A stretch of 62,136 nucleotides of DNA from an uncultured Acidobacteriota bacterium. GTDB lineage: Bacteria; Acidobacteriota; Polarisedimenticolia; Polarisedimenticolales; JAIQFR01. The notes below the pieces were generated by a model. That model searched no databases. It saw nothing but the letters and a program-made list of their open reading frames with translations, and was not told where the DNA came from. The stretch spans positions 1-62,136 of the forward strand of contig CALMJU010000059.1 in the NCBI GenBank assembly GCA_937864465.1, written 5' to 3'. Below are positions 39,832-50,858 of the stretch, piece after piece; positions within the stretch are counted from its first letter, which is position 1; each line of letters starts with the position of its first letter. The position numbers and the translations under genes were made by a program.

Positions 39832-41001
39832 GTGCGCCCGTTCCCCGCGTCCCTCAGGCGGAGCCTCGAGAACGACGGCGCCGGCCTCACGGTGCTCGTC
39901 CTTCGCATGAGCGCGTTCGGCGACATCCTGAGGACGCTTCCCGCCGTGCGCCTGGTCCGCTTCGCCCTGCCCGACGCGAGGATCCACTGGGTGGTGGACG
40001 AACGGTGGGCGATGGTGCTCGAGCACCATCCCGATCTCGACGGCTGCCTCAAGCTGCCTCGCCGCGAGTGGGCGGCCCTCGCCCGATCCCCCCGCGGCTG
40101 GCCGGCGCTCCTCGCCTCCGTCCGGCGCGTCGTCCGGGAGATGCGGTCGCTCAGGCCCGGTCTCGCCCTGGACTTCCACGGCAACCTCCGGAGCGGTCTC
40201 CTGGGACGCCTGTCCGGAGCCCCCGTCAGGGTCGGATACTCGGGCCACCAGCAGAAGGAAGGGAACCGCATCTTCTCGACGCACCGCGTCCCCGCCGGCG
40301 AGCGGCGGCGATCGCGGATGGAGAGGAATCTCGACCTCGTACGGGCCCTCGGGATCCCCGACCGCCCACTCCCCGACGGCGGGATCCGCTTCGCCCGCCC
40401 GTGCCTCAGGGAGGCGCGGGACGCCGTCGCGGAGCGGATCGGGCGGGGACGCCGCTATGCGGTGCTCGCGGCGGGCGCGAGCCGGGGCCAGGCGTACAAG
40501 AAGCCCCCGGCGCCGCTCCTCGCGGCGGCGGCCCGCGCGCTCGAGGCGCGAGGGGTCGCCTCCCTCGTCGCCTGGGGGCCCGGGGAGGAAGAGGACGCGG
40601 CGGCGGTCGTGCACGCATCGGGGGGCGCGGCGGTCCCGGCGCCCCCGACCGATCTCCGCCTGCTCGCCTCGGTCGTGCGCCGCGCGACGCTCGTCGTCTC
40701 CGGCGACAGCGGTCCGCTGCATCTCGCATGCGCCGCGGGACGCCCCGTCGTGGCGCTGTACGGCCCCACCGACCCCGCCGTGAACGCTCCCTGGGGGGTT
40801 CCCCACGAGATCGTCCATCCCCCGGAAAGGGTGTACACCGGCGTCAAGAGCCGGGACCGCCGCTCGGGATTCGAGGGGCTGGCCGGGGAAGCGGTCGCCG
40901 CCGCCGTCCTCCGACTTCTCGATCGCCTCGAACCGGGGCGGCCCGGCCGCGCGACCTCTCCCTCGGAAGGGGGGAGCCGACCGCCGAGGGGGGAGCCGTG
41001 A
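39832..41001 (+). CDS. Heptosyltransferase (glycosyltransferase family 9)
   Basis: This 389-residue GT-B enzyme is likely to add heptose to the Kdo/lipid A core on the cytoplasmic side of the membrane. The N terminus has VLVLRMSAFGDILRTLPAVRLVR, the middle LALDFHGNLRSGLLGRLSGAPVRVGY, and the C-terminal nucleotide-sugar block is VVSGDSGPLHLACAAGRPVVALYGPTDP. These fit RfaC/RfaF-type enzymes. The GTG start places the first strand at the usual distance. Its stop overlaps the next gene as GTGA. Confidence 0.92.
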   Translation: MRPFPASLRRSLENDGAGLTVLVLRMSAFGDILRTLPAVRLVRFALPDARIHWVVDERWAMVLEHHPDLDGCLKLPRREWAALARSPRGWPALLASVRRVVREMRSLRPGLALDFHGNLRSGLLGRLSGAPVRVGYSGHQQKEGNRIFSTHRVPAGERRRSRMERNLDLVRALGIPDRPLPDGGIRFARPCLREARDAVAERIGRGRRYAVLAAGASRGQAYKKPPAPLLAAAARALEARGVASLVAWGPGEEEDAAAVVHASGGAAVPAPPTDLRLLASVVRRATLVVSGDSGPLHLACAAGRPVVALYGPTDPAVNAPWGVPHEIVHPPERVYTGVKSRDRRSGFEGLAGEAVAAAVLRLLDRLEPGRPGRATSPSEGGSRPPRGEP

Positions 41002-41696
41002 TCTCCAGCGCGGAGAAGGCCGAGCCCCGACGGTCCGGAGGGGGCCGGGCGCGCAGGACCGGATGGCTCCTCGTCTTCGCCGCCGCCATGGGGTTCCTCG
41101 AGGCCGCGGTCGTCGTGTACCTGCGTGAGATCTACTACCCGGGAGGGTTCCGGTTCCCGATCGTCCCGATGCCGATGCGCATCTTCGTCGTGGAGCTCCT
41201 GCGCGAGGGCGCGACGATCGGGATGATCCTCGCCATCGCCGCGCTCGCGGGACGGGACGCGCTCGACCGCTTCTTCGTGTTCGGGCTCGTCTTCGGCGTG
41301 TGGGACCTCGCGTACTACGCTTCCCTTCGCGCGGCTCTCGGCTGGCCGGAATCGCCGGGAACCTGGGACATCCTGTTCCTGATCCCGGTGCCCTGGCTCT
41401 CCCCGGTCCTCTACCCGGCGATCGTGTCCGCCTTCCTGATCGCGGGGTACGCGGTCCACGAGGCGCTCGGCGCCAGCGGGCGGACGCTGCGCCTCGGACG
41501 GCGCGAATGGGCGCTCGCGTCGGCGGGGGCGGCGACGATCGTGGTCTCGTTCTGCTGGCGATTCCGGGACGTCGTCGAGCAGAGGCTGCCGGGACCGTTC
41601 CCAGCCCGGCTCTACCTCGCGGGCCTCGCGATCGCCGTCCTCCCCTTCGCGCGCGCCGCGTGGAGGGGACTGCGCGGAGGACCGGCGCCTCGCTAG
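40998..41696 (+). CDS. Integral membrane protein, unknown
   Basis: This 232-residue protein has about six hydrophobic segments, including WLLVFAAAMGFLEAAVVVYL, an extended WDILFLIPVPWLSPVLYPAI stretch and a C-terminal pair. It is coupled to the heptosyltransferase by a GTGA overlap. I do not recognise a named family; from context it may belong to envelope biogenesis. Confidence 0.75.
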   Translation: MISSAEKAEPRRSGGGRARRTGWLLVFAAAMGFLEAAVVVYLREIYYPGGFRFPIVPMPMRIFVVELLREGATIGMILAIAALAGRDALDRFFVFGLVFGVWDLAYYASLRAALGWPESPGTWDILFLIPVPWLSPVLYPAIVSAFLIAGYAVHEALGASGRTLRLGRREWALASAGAATIVVSFCWRFRDVVEQRLPGPFPARLYLAGLAIAVLPFARAAWRGLRGGPAPR

Positions 41697-41724
41697 CCGG
41701 GGCCGCCCCCTCCCCCGCGCTGCC

Positions 41725-42561
41725 TCAGCTCCATCGGAGGCGGTGGAGCGCGATCAGGGCCCGGTCGAGCGGGCGCAGGGCGCGGAAGCGCGACGCGAGC
41801 GCCGGGTCCCCCGCCGCGTAGAGCGAGCGGAGGAGCGCTCCCGGGTCCCGGCCGAGCGGCCCCGAGGCGCCGAGGCGCTTGAGGCAGGATCTCTCCAGCC
41901 GGCGGATCGCCGCCGCGCGCTTCCAGAACCCGAGCGGCCCGCCGTGGAGCCTCGCGCGATCGAGATCGACGAGGAAGGCCTCGGGACGTCCGGAGGGCGG
42001 CCGGCGGACGAGCACGTTCCCGAGGTTCAGATCCCGGTGCTCGATCCCGGCGTCGTGCGCGCGCCGCACCAGGGAGAGCGCGGCGGCGATCTCGTCCTGC
42101 TCCGCCCTCCGTCCCCCGCCGAGACGCGTCTCCAGGTCCTCCGCCGCGGGGATCTCCTCGACCGCGAGCCACGCGCGCCACAGCCTCGGGGGACCCTCGA
42201 GCAGGAACAGGGCGAGCGGCGCGGCGGTCGCGATCCCCCTCGCGGCGGCCTCCCGGGGCGTCGCGAGATTCTCGAGCAGGCGCGGCACCCGCGCGAACCG
42301 GTCCCTCCACACGGGCGCCAGAATCCCCCCGCGTCTCATGCGCTTCGCGACCGCGACGGGACCTCCGGGGAACTCGATGCGCCCTCTCGCGCCGCGCCCC
42401 GGCCCCTCTCGGGACGAGGCGACGGCTTCCTCCCACGGGCCGGCGGCGTGGAGCGCGAGCGCGCGGGCCGCCCCCTCGAGGTCGGCGCGAACGAGGAGGA
42501 TGCCGCTCTCCTCCACCGCCGCGAACCCCTCGGGCGCGAGGAGGCGGGAGGGACGCGTCAC
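41725..42561 (-). CDS. Kdo kinase-like (lipopolysaccharide kinase) protein
   Basis: This 278-residue protein matches the KdkA/WaaP family of kinases that phosphorylate Kdo or heptose in the inner core. The catalytic loop HRDLNLGNVLV lies near residue 195, followed by the metal-binding VDLDRARL. The N-lobe lysine is probably in GPVAVAKRMRRGG. The C-terminal ERSCLKRLG also fits the family. The GTG start overlaps the end of tatC as GTGA. Confidence 0.85.
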   Translation of the reverse strand: MTRPSRLLAPEGFAAVEESGILLVRADLEGAARALALHAAGPWEEAVASSREGPGRGARGRIEFPGGPVAVAKRMRRGGILAPVWRDRFARVPRLLENLATPREAAARGIATAAPLALFLLEGPPRLWRAWLAVEEIPAAEDLETRLGGGRRAEQDEIAAALSLVRRAHDAGIEHRDLNLGNVLVRRPPSGRPEAFLVDLDRARLHGGPLGFWKRAAAIRRLERSCLKRLGASGPLGRDPGALLRSLYAAGDPALASRFRALRPLDRALIALHRLRWS

Positions 42562-43313
42562 GGGCGGCGCTCTCCCGCGGCGGGCCTCGAGGTCAGCCAC
42601 ACGACCGCGACACCGAGCAGGTAGAGCAGGATCATCGGAGCCGCGAAGATCGTCATCGTCAGCATGTCCCCGGTCGGAGTCAGCACCGCCGCGGAGATGA
42701 AGATGACCAGGACGGCGAGCCGGAAGTGGCGCAGGAGGAGGCCGGGAGTCACGACGCCGATCTTGCCCAGGAAGAAGAGGGCGACCGGGAGCTCGAACAC
42801 GAGCCCCATGGCCACGAGCACCCAGGTCTCGAACCGGAACGCGGACTCCAGCGTGAGAGCGGCCCTGAAGCCGGACCCGAGCTGGATCAGCCACTTCGCC
42901 GCGATCGGCGTCGCGACGTAGTAGCCGAACGCCCCGCCGAGGACGAAGAACAGGGAGCCGAAGAACAGGAACGCCATCCCGACGAGGCGCTCGTGCCGGT
43001 ACAGTCCCGGCGCGACGAACCCCCAGATCTCGTGGAGGATGAACGGCGAGGCGACGAACAGGGCGACCACCGCCGACGCCTTCATGTACACGAGGAACGG
43101 CTCTGTGAGGTGGATGAACACGATGTCGCCGCCGCCGAACAGGTGCCTCTGGATCGGCCGGAGGAGGAACTCGACGATCCGGGCGCTGAAGTACCAGCAG
43201 ACGGCGAGAACGGCCACGTAGACGACGGCGGCGCGGAACAGGCGCCTTCGGAGCTCGTCGAGATGCTCCAGGAACGTCATCGTTCCCCGCGAGCTAGCCG
43301 AGCGGCGGGCCAT
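42558..43313 (-). CDS. tatC: Sec-independent translocase TatC
   Basis: This 251-residue protein has six membrane segments and the TatC hallmarks [17 protein letters not shown] near the N terminus, [23 protein letters not shown] and [15 protein letters not shown]. With TatA it exports folded proteins bearing twin-arginine signals, such as the DUF362 protein in this window. It overlaps the tatA-like gene by 20 bp and the Kdo-kinase-like gene by 4 bp. Confidence 0.96.
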   Translation of the reverse strand: MARRSASSRGTMTFLEHLDELRRRLFRAAVVYVAVLAVCWYFSARIVEFLLRPIQRHLFGGGDIVFIHLTEPFLVYMKASAVVALFVASPFILHEIWGFVAPGLYRHERLVGMAFLFFGSLFFVLGGAFGYYVATPIAAKWLIQLGSGFRAALTLESAFRFETWVLVAMGLVFELPVALFFLGKIGVVTPGLLLRHFRLAVLVIFISAAVLTPTGDMLTMTIFAAPMILLYLLGVAVVWLTSRPAAGERRP

Positions 43314-43749
43314 CGCGGCTCGGAAGGGATGCGGACGCGTCCGACGGCGAGCCGTCGTCGTCCGCGAAGGGCACCGGCGCCCGCCGCGGGTCCGCGGTCG
43401 GGCCCTCCGGACCGGGCCGGGGCGGCGCCGATCCGGGCTCCCCCGACCCGTACGGCGCGGAGGCGGCCCCGGGCAGCCCCGGGGCGCCCGGGCGCCCGAG
43501 GAAGGAGGCTTCCCGGGCCGCGGCCGTTGCTTCCTTTCCCATGCTCCTCAACCCGTCTCCCGTCTCCTTGAGCTTCTCGAGCTCGACCTCCCGCTCCAGG
43601 GTGGCGCGGAACTCGGCCGTCGCCTTGCGGAACTCTCCGACCGTCCTGCCGAGCGCGCGGCCGATCTCCGGAATCTTCCGGGGCCCGAACAGAAGCAGCG
43701 CGAGGACGAGCAGCAGAATCAGCTCGGGACCGCCCAGGGATCCGAACAT
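43294..43749 (-). CDS. TatA/TatB-family protein with long tail
   Basis: This 151-residue protein has the standard TatA/B head, [34 protein letters not shown], then an amphipathic helix with [17 protein letters not shown]. The last 70 residues are Pro/Gly/Ser-rich and probably disordered. It has features of both TatA and TatB, and no second copy is adjacent. The ATG at 43749 was chosen because family members start at this MFG motif. Confidence 0.9.
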   Translation of the reverse strand: MFGSLGGPELILLLVLALLLFGPRKIPEIGRALGRTVGEFRKATAEFRATLEREVELEKLKETGDGLRSMGKEATAAAREASFLGRPGAPGLPGAASAPYGSGEPGSAPPRPGPEGPTADPRRAPVPFADDDGSPSDASASLPSRDGPPLG

Positions 43750-43860
43750 CTCCGTGGCCTCTCTCCGGCGGCGCGCTCCAGCGCGCGTTTCGAGGCTACT
43801 TCGCGCTGTCGAGGGTGTCAATCGCGGCCGGCCCCGGTTGCCCGCGGGGAGACGGGCCCC

Positions 43861-43866
43861 TATAAT
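43861..43866 (+). promoter_or_regulatory. -10 box of ctpA
   Basis: TATAAT, a perfect consensus, lies 32 nt before the ctpA ATG at 43899, with GGAGAG as ribosome-binding site in the leader. Confidence 0.5.
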
Positions 43867-43898
43867 CGGTAGTCTCGCGCTTTCCGGAGAGACGAGCG

Positions 43899-45512
43899 AT
43901 GCTTCGAGCCCTCAAGAGGCCCCTTCCGGCGGCCCTGCTCGTGGTCGCGGCGGCGGCCGCCGCCGGCGGGCTCCTCGCGAATCGGGCCGACGCGTCGGGC
44001 GACAGGACCGACGTCCTTCTCCGCTCCTTCGGACGCGCGCTCGCGATCGTCGAGGACAACTACGCCGGCAAGGCCGAGCCGAAGGACCTCGTCGAGGATG
44101 CCGTCCAGGGCATGCTGCGCACCCTGGATCCGCACAGCAACTACCTCGACAAGACCGCCTTCGACGAGATGAAGGACGAGCAGCGCGGCAAGTTCTACGG
44201 GCTCGGGATCCAGATCAACAAGCCCGGCGCCGCGCTGACGGTCATCGCTCCGATCGACGGGACCCCGGCGAGCCGCGCCGGACTGCAGGCGGGCGACCTC
44301 ATCGAGAAGATCGACGGCGAGGAGACGATGAACCTCTCCGTCCAGGATTGCGTCCGCCGACTCAAGGGAGAGAAGGGAACGAAGGTCACGATCACGATCC
44401 GGCGACCGGGCGACGACGCCCCGTTCGACGTCACGCTCGTCCGGGACGAGATCCCCACCTACAGCATCCCCCTCGCGCAGATGATCCGCCCCGGCGTCGG
44501 ATTCATCCGGATCTCGAACTTCACGTCGACGACCGCGACCGAGCTGGATGCGGACCTCCGCAAGCTCCGGGAGCAGGGGATGACGAAGCTCCTGCTCGAC
44601 CTCCGGCGCAACCCCGGAGGGCTCCTCGAGCAGGCGGTCCAGGTGGCGGAGCGGTTCGTGCCGGCCGGCATGATGGTCGTGTACACGCGGGGGCGGGTTC
44701 CGGGCTCCAACCAGGACTACTTCGCCGCGAAGGACGTGGACCGCGTGACGGAGCCGCTCGTCGTGCTCGTGGACCACGCGTCGGCCTCCGCGAGCGAGAT
44801 CGTCTCGGGCGCGATCCAGGACCACGACCGGGGCCTGGTCGTGGGCGAGACGACGTTCGGGAAGGGGCTGGTCCAGCGCGTGATCCCCCTCCGGGGCGGC
44901 GGAGCGGTCGCCCTGACGACGGCGCAGTACTTCACGCCCTCGGGAAGGCTCATCCAGCGGGACTACTCGGACCTCGAGGACTACTTCTTCGACGCCGAGG
45001 ACGGCGAAGGAGAGGGGGCCCCTCCGGAAACCGATCGATCCGGCGCCGAGATCCACCGCACCGACTCGGGGCGCCCCGTGTACGGCGGGGGCGGCATCAC
45101 GCCCGACTACGTCGTGCGGGCCGAGCGCGCGACGTCGTACGTCTCCCGGCTCATCCGGGAGAACCTCCTCTTCGACTTCTCCGTGCGCTGGTCGCAGGCG
45201 CACCCCGACCTCCAGCCGGATTTCCGGGTGGACCCCCTGATGCTCGAGGAGCTGAAGCGGTATCTCGAGGAGCGCGGAGTGCCCATGGGACAGGCCTTCG
45301 AGAGCGATCTCCCCGTGATCGAGATGCGGGTCCGCGCCCAGATCCATCGGGTCCGGTGGGGGCCCGAGGCGGAGAACCGGGTCTTCGCCGAGTCGGACCC
45401 GCAGATCCAGAAGGCCCTGACGCTGTTCGACGAGGCGGCGAGACTCGCCCGCGCGGGCGAGGAGGGCCGGACCGGGCACGGCGAAGCCACGAGGGCCTCG
45501 ATCGCCTTCTGA
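43899..45512 (+). CDS. ctpA: C-terminal processing peptidase (S41)
   Basis: This 537-residue periplasmic serine protease has an N-terminal signal, then a PDZ domain around residues 100-185 (FYGLGIQIN..., [17 protein letters not shown]). The S41 catalytic domain shows [46 protein letters not shown] and [11 protein letters not shown]. By family spacing the catalytic pair is Ser297 and Lys322. A C-terminal domain of about 140 residues follows. The family trims C termini of exported proteins and murein hydrolases. Confidence 0.95.
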   Translation: MLRALKRPLPAALLVVAAAAAAGGLLANRADASGDRTDVLLRSFGRALAIVEDNYAGKAEPKDLVEDAVQGMLRTLDPHSNYLDKTAFDEMKDEQRGKFYGLGIQINKPGAALTVIAPIDGTPASRAGLQAGDLIEKIDGEETMNLSVQDCVRRLKGEKGTKVTITIRRPGDDAPFDVTLVRDEIPTYSIPLAQMIRPGVGFIRISNFTSTTATELDADLRKLREQGMTKLLLDLRRNPGGLLEQAVQVAERFVPAGMMVVYTRGRVPGSNQDYFAAKDVDRVTEPLVVLVDHASASASEIVSGAIQDHDRGLVVGETTFGKGLVQRVIPLRGGGAVALTTAQYFTPSGRLIQRDYSDLEDYFFDAEDGEGEGAPPETDRSGAEIHRTDSGRPVYGGGGITPDYVVRAERATSYVSRLIRENLLFDFSVRWSQAHPDLQPDFRVDPLMLEELKRYLEERGVPMGQAFESDLPVIEMRVRAQIHRVRWGPEAENRVFAESDPQIQKALTLFDEAARLARAGEEGRTGHGEATRASIAF

Positions 45513-45559
45513 GCCCCCGCCCCGGGGAACGCGCCGCTGCGGCCGCGGCCCGGGGCTCC

Positions 45560-45589
45560 TTGACAGCCCGCGAACCGCGATCGTATAGT
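45560..45589 (+). promoter_or_regulatory. Sigma-70 promoter of groESL
   Basis: TTGACA (45560-45565) is a perfect -35 and TATAGT (45584-45589) a good -10, with 18 bp between them. The CIRCE operator begins immediately after the -10, where a bound repressor would block initiation. Confidence 0.85.
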
Positions 45590-45590
45590 A

Positions 45591-45617
45591 CGAGCACTCG
45601 AACGGATCGAGTGCTAG
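45591..45617 (+). promoter_or_regulatory. CIRCE operator (HrcA binding site)
   Basis: CGAGCACTC and GAGTGCTAG are separated by exactly 9 bp, matching the consensus TTAGCACTC-N9-GAGTGCTAA except at the outer bases. HrcA repressor binds CIRCE in many bacteria and releases it on heat shock. The site overlaps the expected transcription start. No hrcA gene is present in the window. Confidence 0.92.
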
Positions 45618-45670
45618 CGCAGACTCTTAAGTTACTTATAGCAAAAGAGTTGAATGAAAGGAGGTTGCAG

Positions 45671-45958
45671 ATGAAGGTGAAGCCCCTGTACGACCGGGTC
45701 CTCGTGAAGCGCATCGAGGAGAAGGAGCAGAAGCGAGGCGGCATCATCATCCCCGACACCGCCAAGGAGAAGCCGATGGAGGGGAAGGTCGTCGCCGTCG
45801 GGGCCGGCAAGGTCGACGACAGCGGCAAGAGGGTTCCCGTCGAGGTGAAGCCGGGCGACCGTGTCCTGTTCGGCAAGTACTCCGGGACCGAGATCAAGAT
45901 CGACGACGAGGAGCACGTGATCCTGCGCGAGGACGAGATCCTCGGAGTCATTCAGTAA
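45671..45958 (+). CDS. groES: Co-chaperonin GroES
   Basis: This 95-residue protein forms the heptameric lid of GroEL. The N-terminal [33 protein letters not shown] includes the mobile loop that contacts GroEL, and the C-terminal half has [39 protein letters not shown] precedes the ATG. The leader is unusually AT-rich for this DNA. It is the first gene of the groESL operon under CIRCE control. Confidence 0.98.
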   Translation: MKVKPLYDRVLVKRIEEKEQKRGGIIIPDTAKEKPMEGKVVAVGAGKVDDSGKRVPVEVKPGDRVLFGKYSGTEIKIDDEEHVILREDEILGVIQ

Positions 45959-46043
45959 ACCGCCGGCCGGAGGGACCCGGCTCCCGGCCGCGCGGCGCGC
46001 CGCCGCGGCCGGCTTCGACCCGTCAAGGATTCGAGGAGGTTGA

Positions 46044-47684
<1,641 letters not shown>

Positions 47685-47720
47685 TCCCGGGGGCGCTCCG
47701 GCGCCTCCCGTCGTTCCGCG

Positions 47721-47757
47721 ACGCCCGGCCCCCGACGGGGCCGGGCGTTCTGTTTTT
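47721..47757 (+). terminator. Rho-independent terminator of groESL
   Basis: ACGCCCGGCCCC and GGGGCCGGGCGT form a perfect 12-bp stem around the loop CGAC, followed by a T-rich run (TTCTGTTTTT). It lies 36 bp after the groEL stop and reaches the stop of the convergent gene. Confidence 0.92.
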
Positions 47758-49736
47758 CAGGGAGCGGCGCCGCCCTCCGTCGCCTCCTCCTCGCTGCGGG
47801 GCCTCCGCGACACCCGGTACAGGTGCTTGTTCCCCACCCGCCCCGCGGGGCTCAGGACCGGCGAGCGATCGAACCGTTTCGCCTGCTCCCCGACGACCAG
47901 GACGTGGCTCACCCCGATCCTCCGGAACTGCTGGGACTCGGGGCTCAGCGAGACCAGGACCGTGTCGAAGAAGGGAGCGGAGATCCGCGCGTCGTCGAGG
48001 CTCGTCCCCGGGGCGAACACCACGTGCGCGTACCGGTTCCAGGCCGCCTCCGACGCTCCGGCGGGGTCGAGGCGGGACCACAGCTCCCGCTGCGGGTAGT
48101 AGTGCACCCCGCCGACCGCGTGGACTCCGATCGCGCGGAAGAGATTCGAGAGCCACCGGTCGTTGTAGACGACCCAGACCGACTTCCCCCCCTCCTCCCG
48201 GTCGAGCGCGAGGATCCGGCGCGAGAGCTCGTTCTCCCGCAGGTACTCCGCCCCGCCGCGCACGAGCGGGTTGAACCACGCCGTCGAGGCGATCGCCGCG
48301 GCGGCGAGGAGGGGCAGGCCGGCGCGGTGCCGGGTCAGCACGAGGAACGCCGCGACGAACCCCCCGAGCGCTCCCGCGAAGGGCGTCCACCGCGCGAGCG
48401 CCGGCATGAACGAGACGAGACGCCATCCCGAGGCGAGCACGGCCGCGGCCCAGGCCGCCGCGACGACGAGCGCGAGCCCCCGGCTCTCCCCCTCGTCCTC
48501 CCGCCTCCGACCCAGGACGAACGCCACGGTCATCACGAGGCTCGCCACCCCGATGCCGACGACCGACCTCCCTCCGGGCACCCGGTCGAGGAGCGTGACG
48601 CTCCCGAGAAACGCGGGCAGGCCGACGAGGGCGTGGAGCGAGAGCACGATCGTGTAGATCCCGACCGCGGTCACGATCGGGTCGGGGCGCCGCCTCCGGA
48701 GCAACGCCTCCAGCGCGACGAACGCCAGGATGGCGGGGGACAGGAACTGGAAGGAAGCGGCGTCGCAGACGTTGCCGAGCGGCGCGTAGCCGTCCCTGCG
48801 CAGGAACGCCGTCTCGAAGGCGTTGAGCAGGGCCGGCACCGAGACGTCGCCGCCCGCGATGCGGCGGTGGCCGGGGTAGGCCGTGCCGGCGAGGAGCCCG
48901 AGCGGCTCGCGGCACTCGGCCGCCCACACCGCGACGAGGACGCCCGCGAGCGCGAGAGCCGCTGCCGCCACCCCAGCCCGGAGCGGCCATCTCCCTGCGC
49001 GCGCGATCCGCTCGCGCTCCCTCCACGCCCAGGCCGCCGCCAGCGCGGCGAGCAGCCACGCGAGCGGGATCTGGAACGGCGGGTAGAGCCAGCTCAGAGC
49101 GAAGCAGCCGGCCGCCCAGGCCAGGAGCGCGCCGTGCAGGGCAATCGCCGCCGTGCTCCCCGCCAGCGCGATTCCGGCCGCCGCCACGAACCCGAGGGCC
49201 GCGGAGGTTGCGATCGGCTCGCTGACGTACGACCAGAACTGGAAGAACGGCTGGAACGCGAGCGCGACCGCGGCCGCGAGCGCCGGGAGCGGACGCCCCC
49301 TTCCGACGACCGTGAAGGCGAGCCAGAACGCCCAGACCAGGCCGAGCGCCCGCGACCACCAGTGCCAGGCGAGGCCGGCGTCGTCCCCCAGGAAGTACCC
49401 CCAGGTCTGCGGGCGGAAGACGGTCAGCCAGCTCCGCATCGGGACCGGGCTCCCCACGCGACCGTCGAGGCCCTTCCCGAAGCCGGCGAGAGGGTTCGAG
49501 ACCGGGAACGGAGGCGTCTGGGCGCGCTGCGACAGCGCGAGAGGGAGGGCGACCGCCCAGTCGTCCGATCGCACGGCGCGAACCCTTCCGAGGAGAACCT
49601 CCTCGGTCTTGGAGCCGTCGATCACCTCGCGCCAGGCTGGAAGAGAGAAGCCGTGGAGCCCCAGGGCCGTCAGCACGACGAGCGCCAGCGCGAACCCCGC
49701 CGACCCGAGCGCGAGGACGCGCCCGGGAGCCGGCAC
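47757..49736 (-). CDS. Large polytopic membrane protein, GT-C-like
   Basis: This 659-residue protein has at least ten hydrophobic segments and a C-terminal soluble part of about 170 residues with VWVVYNDRWLSNLFRAIGVHAVGGVHYYPQ. An early extracytoplasmic loop carries EVIDGSKTEEVLLGRVRAVRSDDWAV. The overall shape resembles GT-C glycosyltransferases and YfhO-like proteins, but no firm family assignment is possible by eye. The GTG at 49736 is chosen because it follows the stop of the upstream gene by 16 bp; the longer frame would overlap that gene. It is the last gene of a glycosylation operon. Confidence 0.78.
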   Translation of the reverse strand: MPAPGRVLALGSAGFALALVVLTALGLHGFSLPAWREVIDGSKTEEVLLGRVRAVRSDDWAVALPLALSQRAQTPPFPVSNPLAGFGKGLDGRVGSPVPMRSWLTVFRPQTWGYFLGDDAGLAWHWWSRALGLVWAFWLAFTVVGRGRPLPALAAAVALAFQPFFQFWSYVSEPIATSAALGFVAAAGIALAGSTAAIALHGALLAWAAGCFALSWLYPPFQIPLAWLLAALAAAWAWRERERIARAGRWPLRAGVAAAALALAGVLVAVWAAECREPLGLLAGTAYPGHRRIAGGDVSVPALLNAFETAFLRRDGYAPLGNVCDAASFQFLSPAILAFVALEALLRRRRPDPIVTAVGIYTIVLSLHALVGLPAFLGSVTLLDRVPGGRSVVGIGVASLVMTVAFVLGRRREDEGESRGLALVVAAAWAAAVLASGWRLVSFMPALARWTPFAGALGGFVAAFLVLTRHRAGLPLLAAAAIASTAWFNPLVRGGAEYLRENELSRRILALDREEGGKSVWVVYNDRWLSNLFRAIGVHAVGGVHYYPQRELWSRLDPAGASEAAWNRYAHVVFAPGTSLDDARISAPFFDTVLVSLSPESQQFRRIGVSHVLVVGEQAKRFDRSPVLSPAGRVGNKHLYRVSRRPRSEEEATEGGAAP

Positions 49737-49752
49737 CCGCGCGCGACCCGCC

Positions 49753-50112
49753 TCAGGGCTTCCCGGACGCGTCCGGCTCCCGCCCCTCGTCTCCGCGCTC
49801 GGCTTCGAGGATCGCGAGGCGCCGAACCAGCGTCGTGACGGCTTGCTCCAGCCGGAGGAGCCGGATGTAGACGACGAGGAAGACAAACGTGCCTCCGAGG
49901 GCCAGCAGATACAGCAGCAGGTCGGTTCCCCGCCCCACGCCGAGGCGGTTCGCCGCGACCGTCGTCAGATCGGGGAACAGCACGGCTCCCACGGCGAGCG
50001 CGACGAAGAGAGCGGCGAGCACCCGGTCCCGCAGCGCGGTCCGCAGGTACGCGACGTACACGCCGAGCGCCACGAGGAGCCCGGCGATCAGGAGGGGCTG
50101 GATGATCTTCAT
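49753..50112 (-). CDS. DUF2304 membrane protein
   Basis: This 119-residue protein has three hydrophobic segments (IIQPLLIAGLLVALGVYVAYL, VLAALFVALAVGAVLFPDL, LLLYLLALGGTFVFLVVYI) and a C-terminal helix with RLEQAVTTLVRRLAILEAE. This fits DUF2304, which typically accompanies dolichol-phosphate-mannose-synthase-like GT2 enzymes. It overlaps the GT2 gene by 4 bp (ATGA), which supports the pairing. Confidence 0.88.
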   Translation of the reverse strand: MKIIQPLLIAGLLVALGVYVAYLRTALRDRVLAALFVALAVGAVLFPDLTTVAANRLGVGRGTDLLLYLLALGGTFVFLVVYIRLLRLEQAVTTLVRRLAILEAERGDEGREPDASGKP

Positions 50113-50798
50113 TTCCTGCCGAACCTCCCCTCGACCAATTCCCAGAGGATGTTGAGAGCGTTCGCCGAGTGCTGGCCCTTCGCGCGCGAGTACGGCGTGT
50201 AGCGCACTCGGACCGGGACCTCGGCGAACCTCAGCCCCAGGGCGCCGACGCGGTGCACGATCTCCGACGCGTGGGACATCCGGTTCTGGCGCGGAGCGAC
50301 GGCGCCGGCCGCCTCGCGCGTGAGGACGCGGAGGCCGTTGTGCACGTCGGTGATCGCGAGACCGGTCGTCAGGCGCGTGAAGCGGACCGCCGCCTCGAGG
50401 AGCATCCGGCGGAGCCGGCCGACGCCCTCCGCCGAGCCGCCCGGGAGGAACCGCGATCCGAGCACCGCGTCGAGACGGCGTCCCCGGAGCGCCTCGACGA
50501 GGCGCGGGACATCCTCCGCGGCGTGCTGGCCGTCCGCGTCGAACGTGGCGATCACGCTCGCCCCGCGCCCGAGGGCGAACTCGATTCCCGTCGCCAGGGC
50601 GGCCCCCTGCCCCAGGTTGACCGCGTGCCGGCACACCGCCGCCGGGAGCCCCCGCACCGCTTCCGCCGTGCCGTCCTCCGACCCGTCGTCCACGACGACG
50701 ACGCTCGCCCCGAGCGCGAGAAGCTCCCTGACGACGCCGGAGACGACGCGGGCCTCGTTGTAGGCGGGAACGACGATCCAGACCTCGGGTCCCAGCAT
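50109..50798 (-). CDS. GT2 glycosyltransferase, polyprenyl-phosphate type
   Basis: This 229-residue enzyme is a short GT2 glycosyltransferase without membrane segments. Motifs are VWIVVPAYNEARVV, VVVVDDGSEDGTAE and the metal-binding FDADGQHAAED. The late block NGLRVLTREAAGAV and the RYTPYSRAKGQHSANAL end are like DPM-type enzymes that load a sugar onto a polyprenyl phosphate. With DUF2304 and two large GT-C-like proteins it probably supplies lipid-linked sugar for extracytoplasmic glycosylation. Confidence 0.9.
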   Translation of the reverse strand: MLGPEVWIVVPAYNEARVVSGVVRELLALGASVVVVDDGSEDGTAEAVRGLPAAVCRHAVNLGQGAALATGIEFALGRGASVIATFDADGQHAAEDVPRLVEALRGRRLDAVLGSRFLPGGSAEGVGRLRRMLLEAAVRFTRLTTGLAITDVHNGLRVLTREAAGAVAPRQNRMSHASEIVHRVGALGLRFAEVPVRVRYTPYSRAKGQHSANALNILWELVEGRFGRK

Positions 50799-50858
50799 CG
50801 GCGCTCTCTGCCCTCCCCGCTCTCGCGGCCAGACGCTAACACCGGCTCCCGAAGAAGG

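Noticed and set aside
49737-49886. N-terminal extension of the large membrane protein
   Set aside because: It would overlap most of the end of the DUF2304 gene in another frame and is Ser/Arg-rich without a membrane segment; the GTG at 49736 fits the operon spacing.
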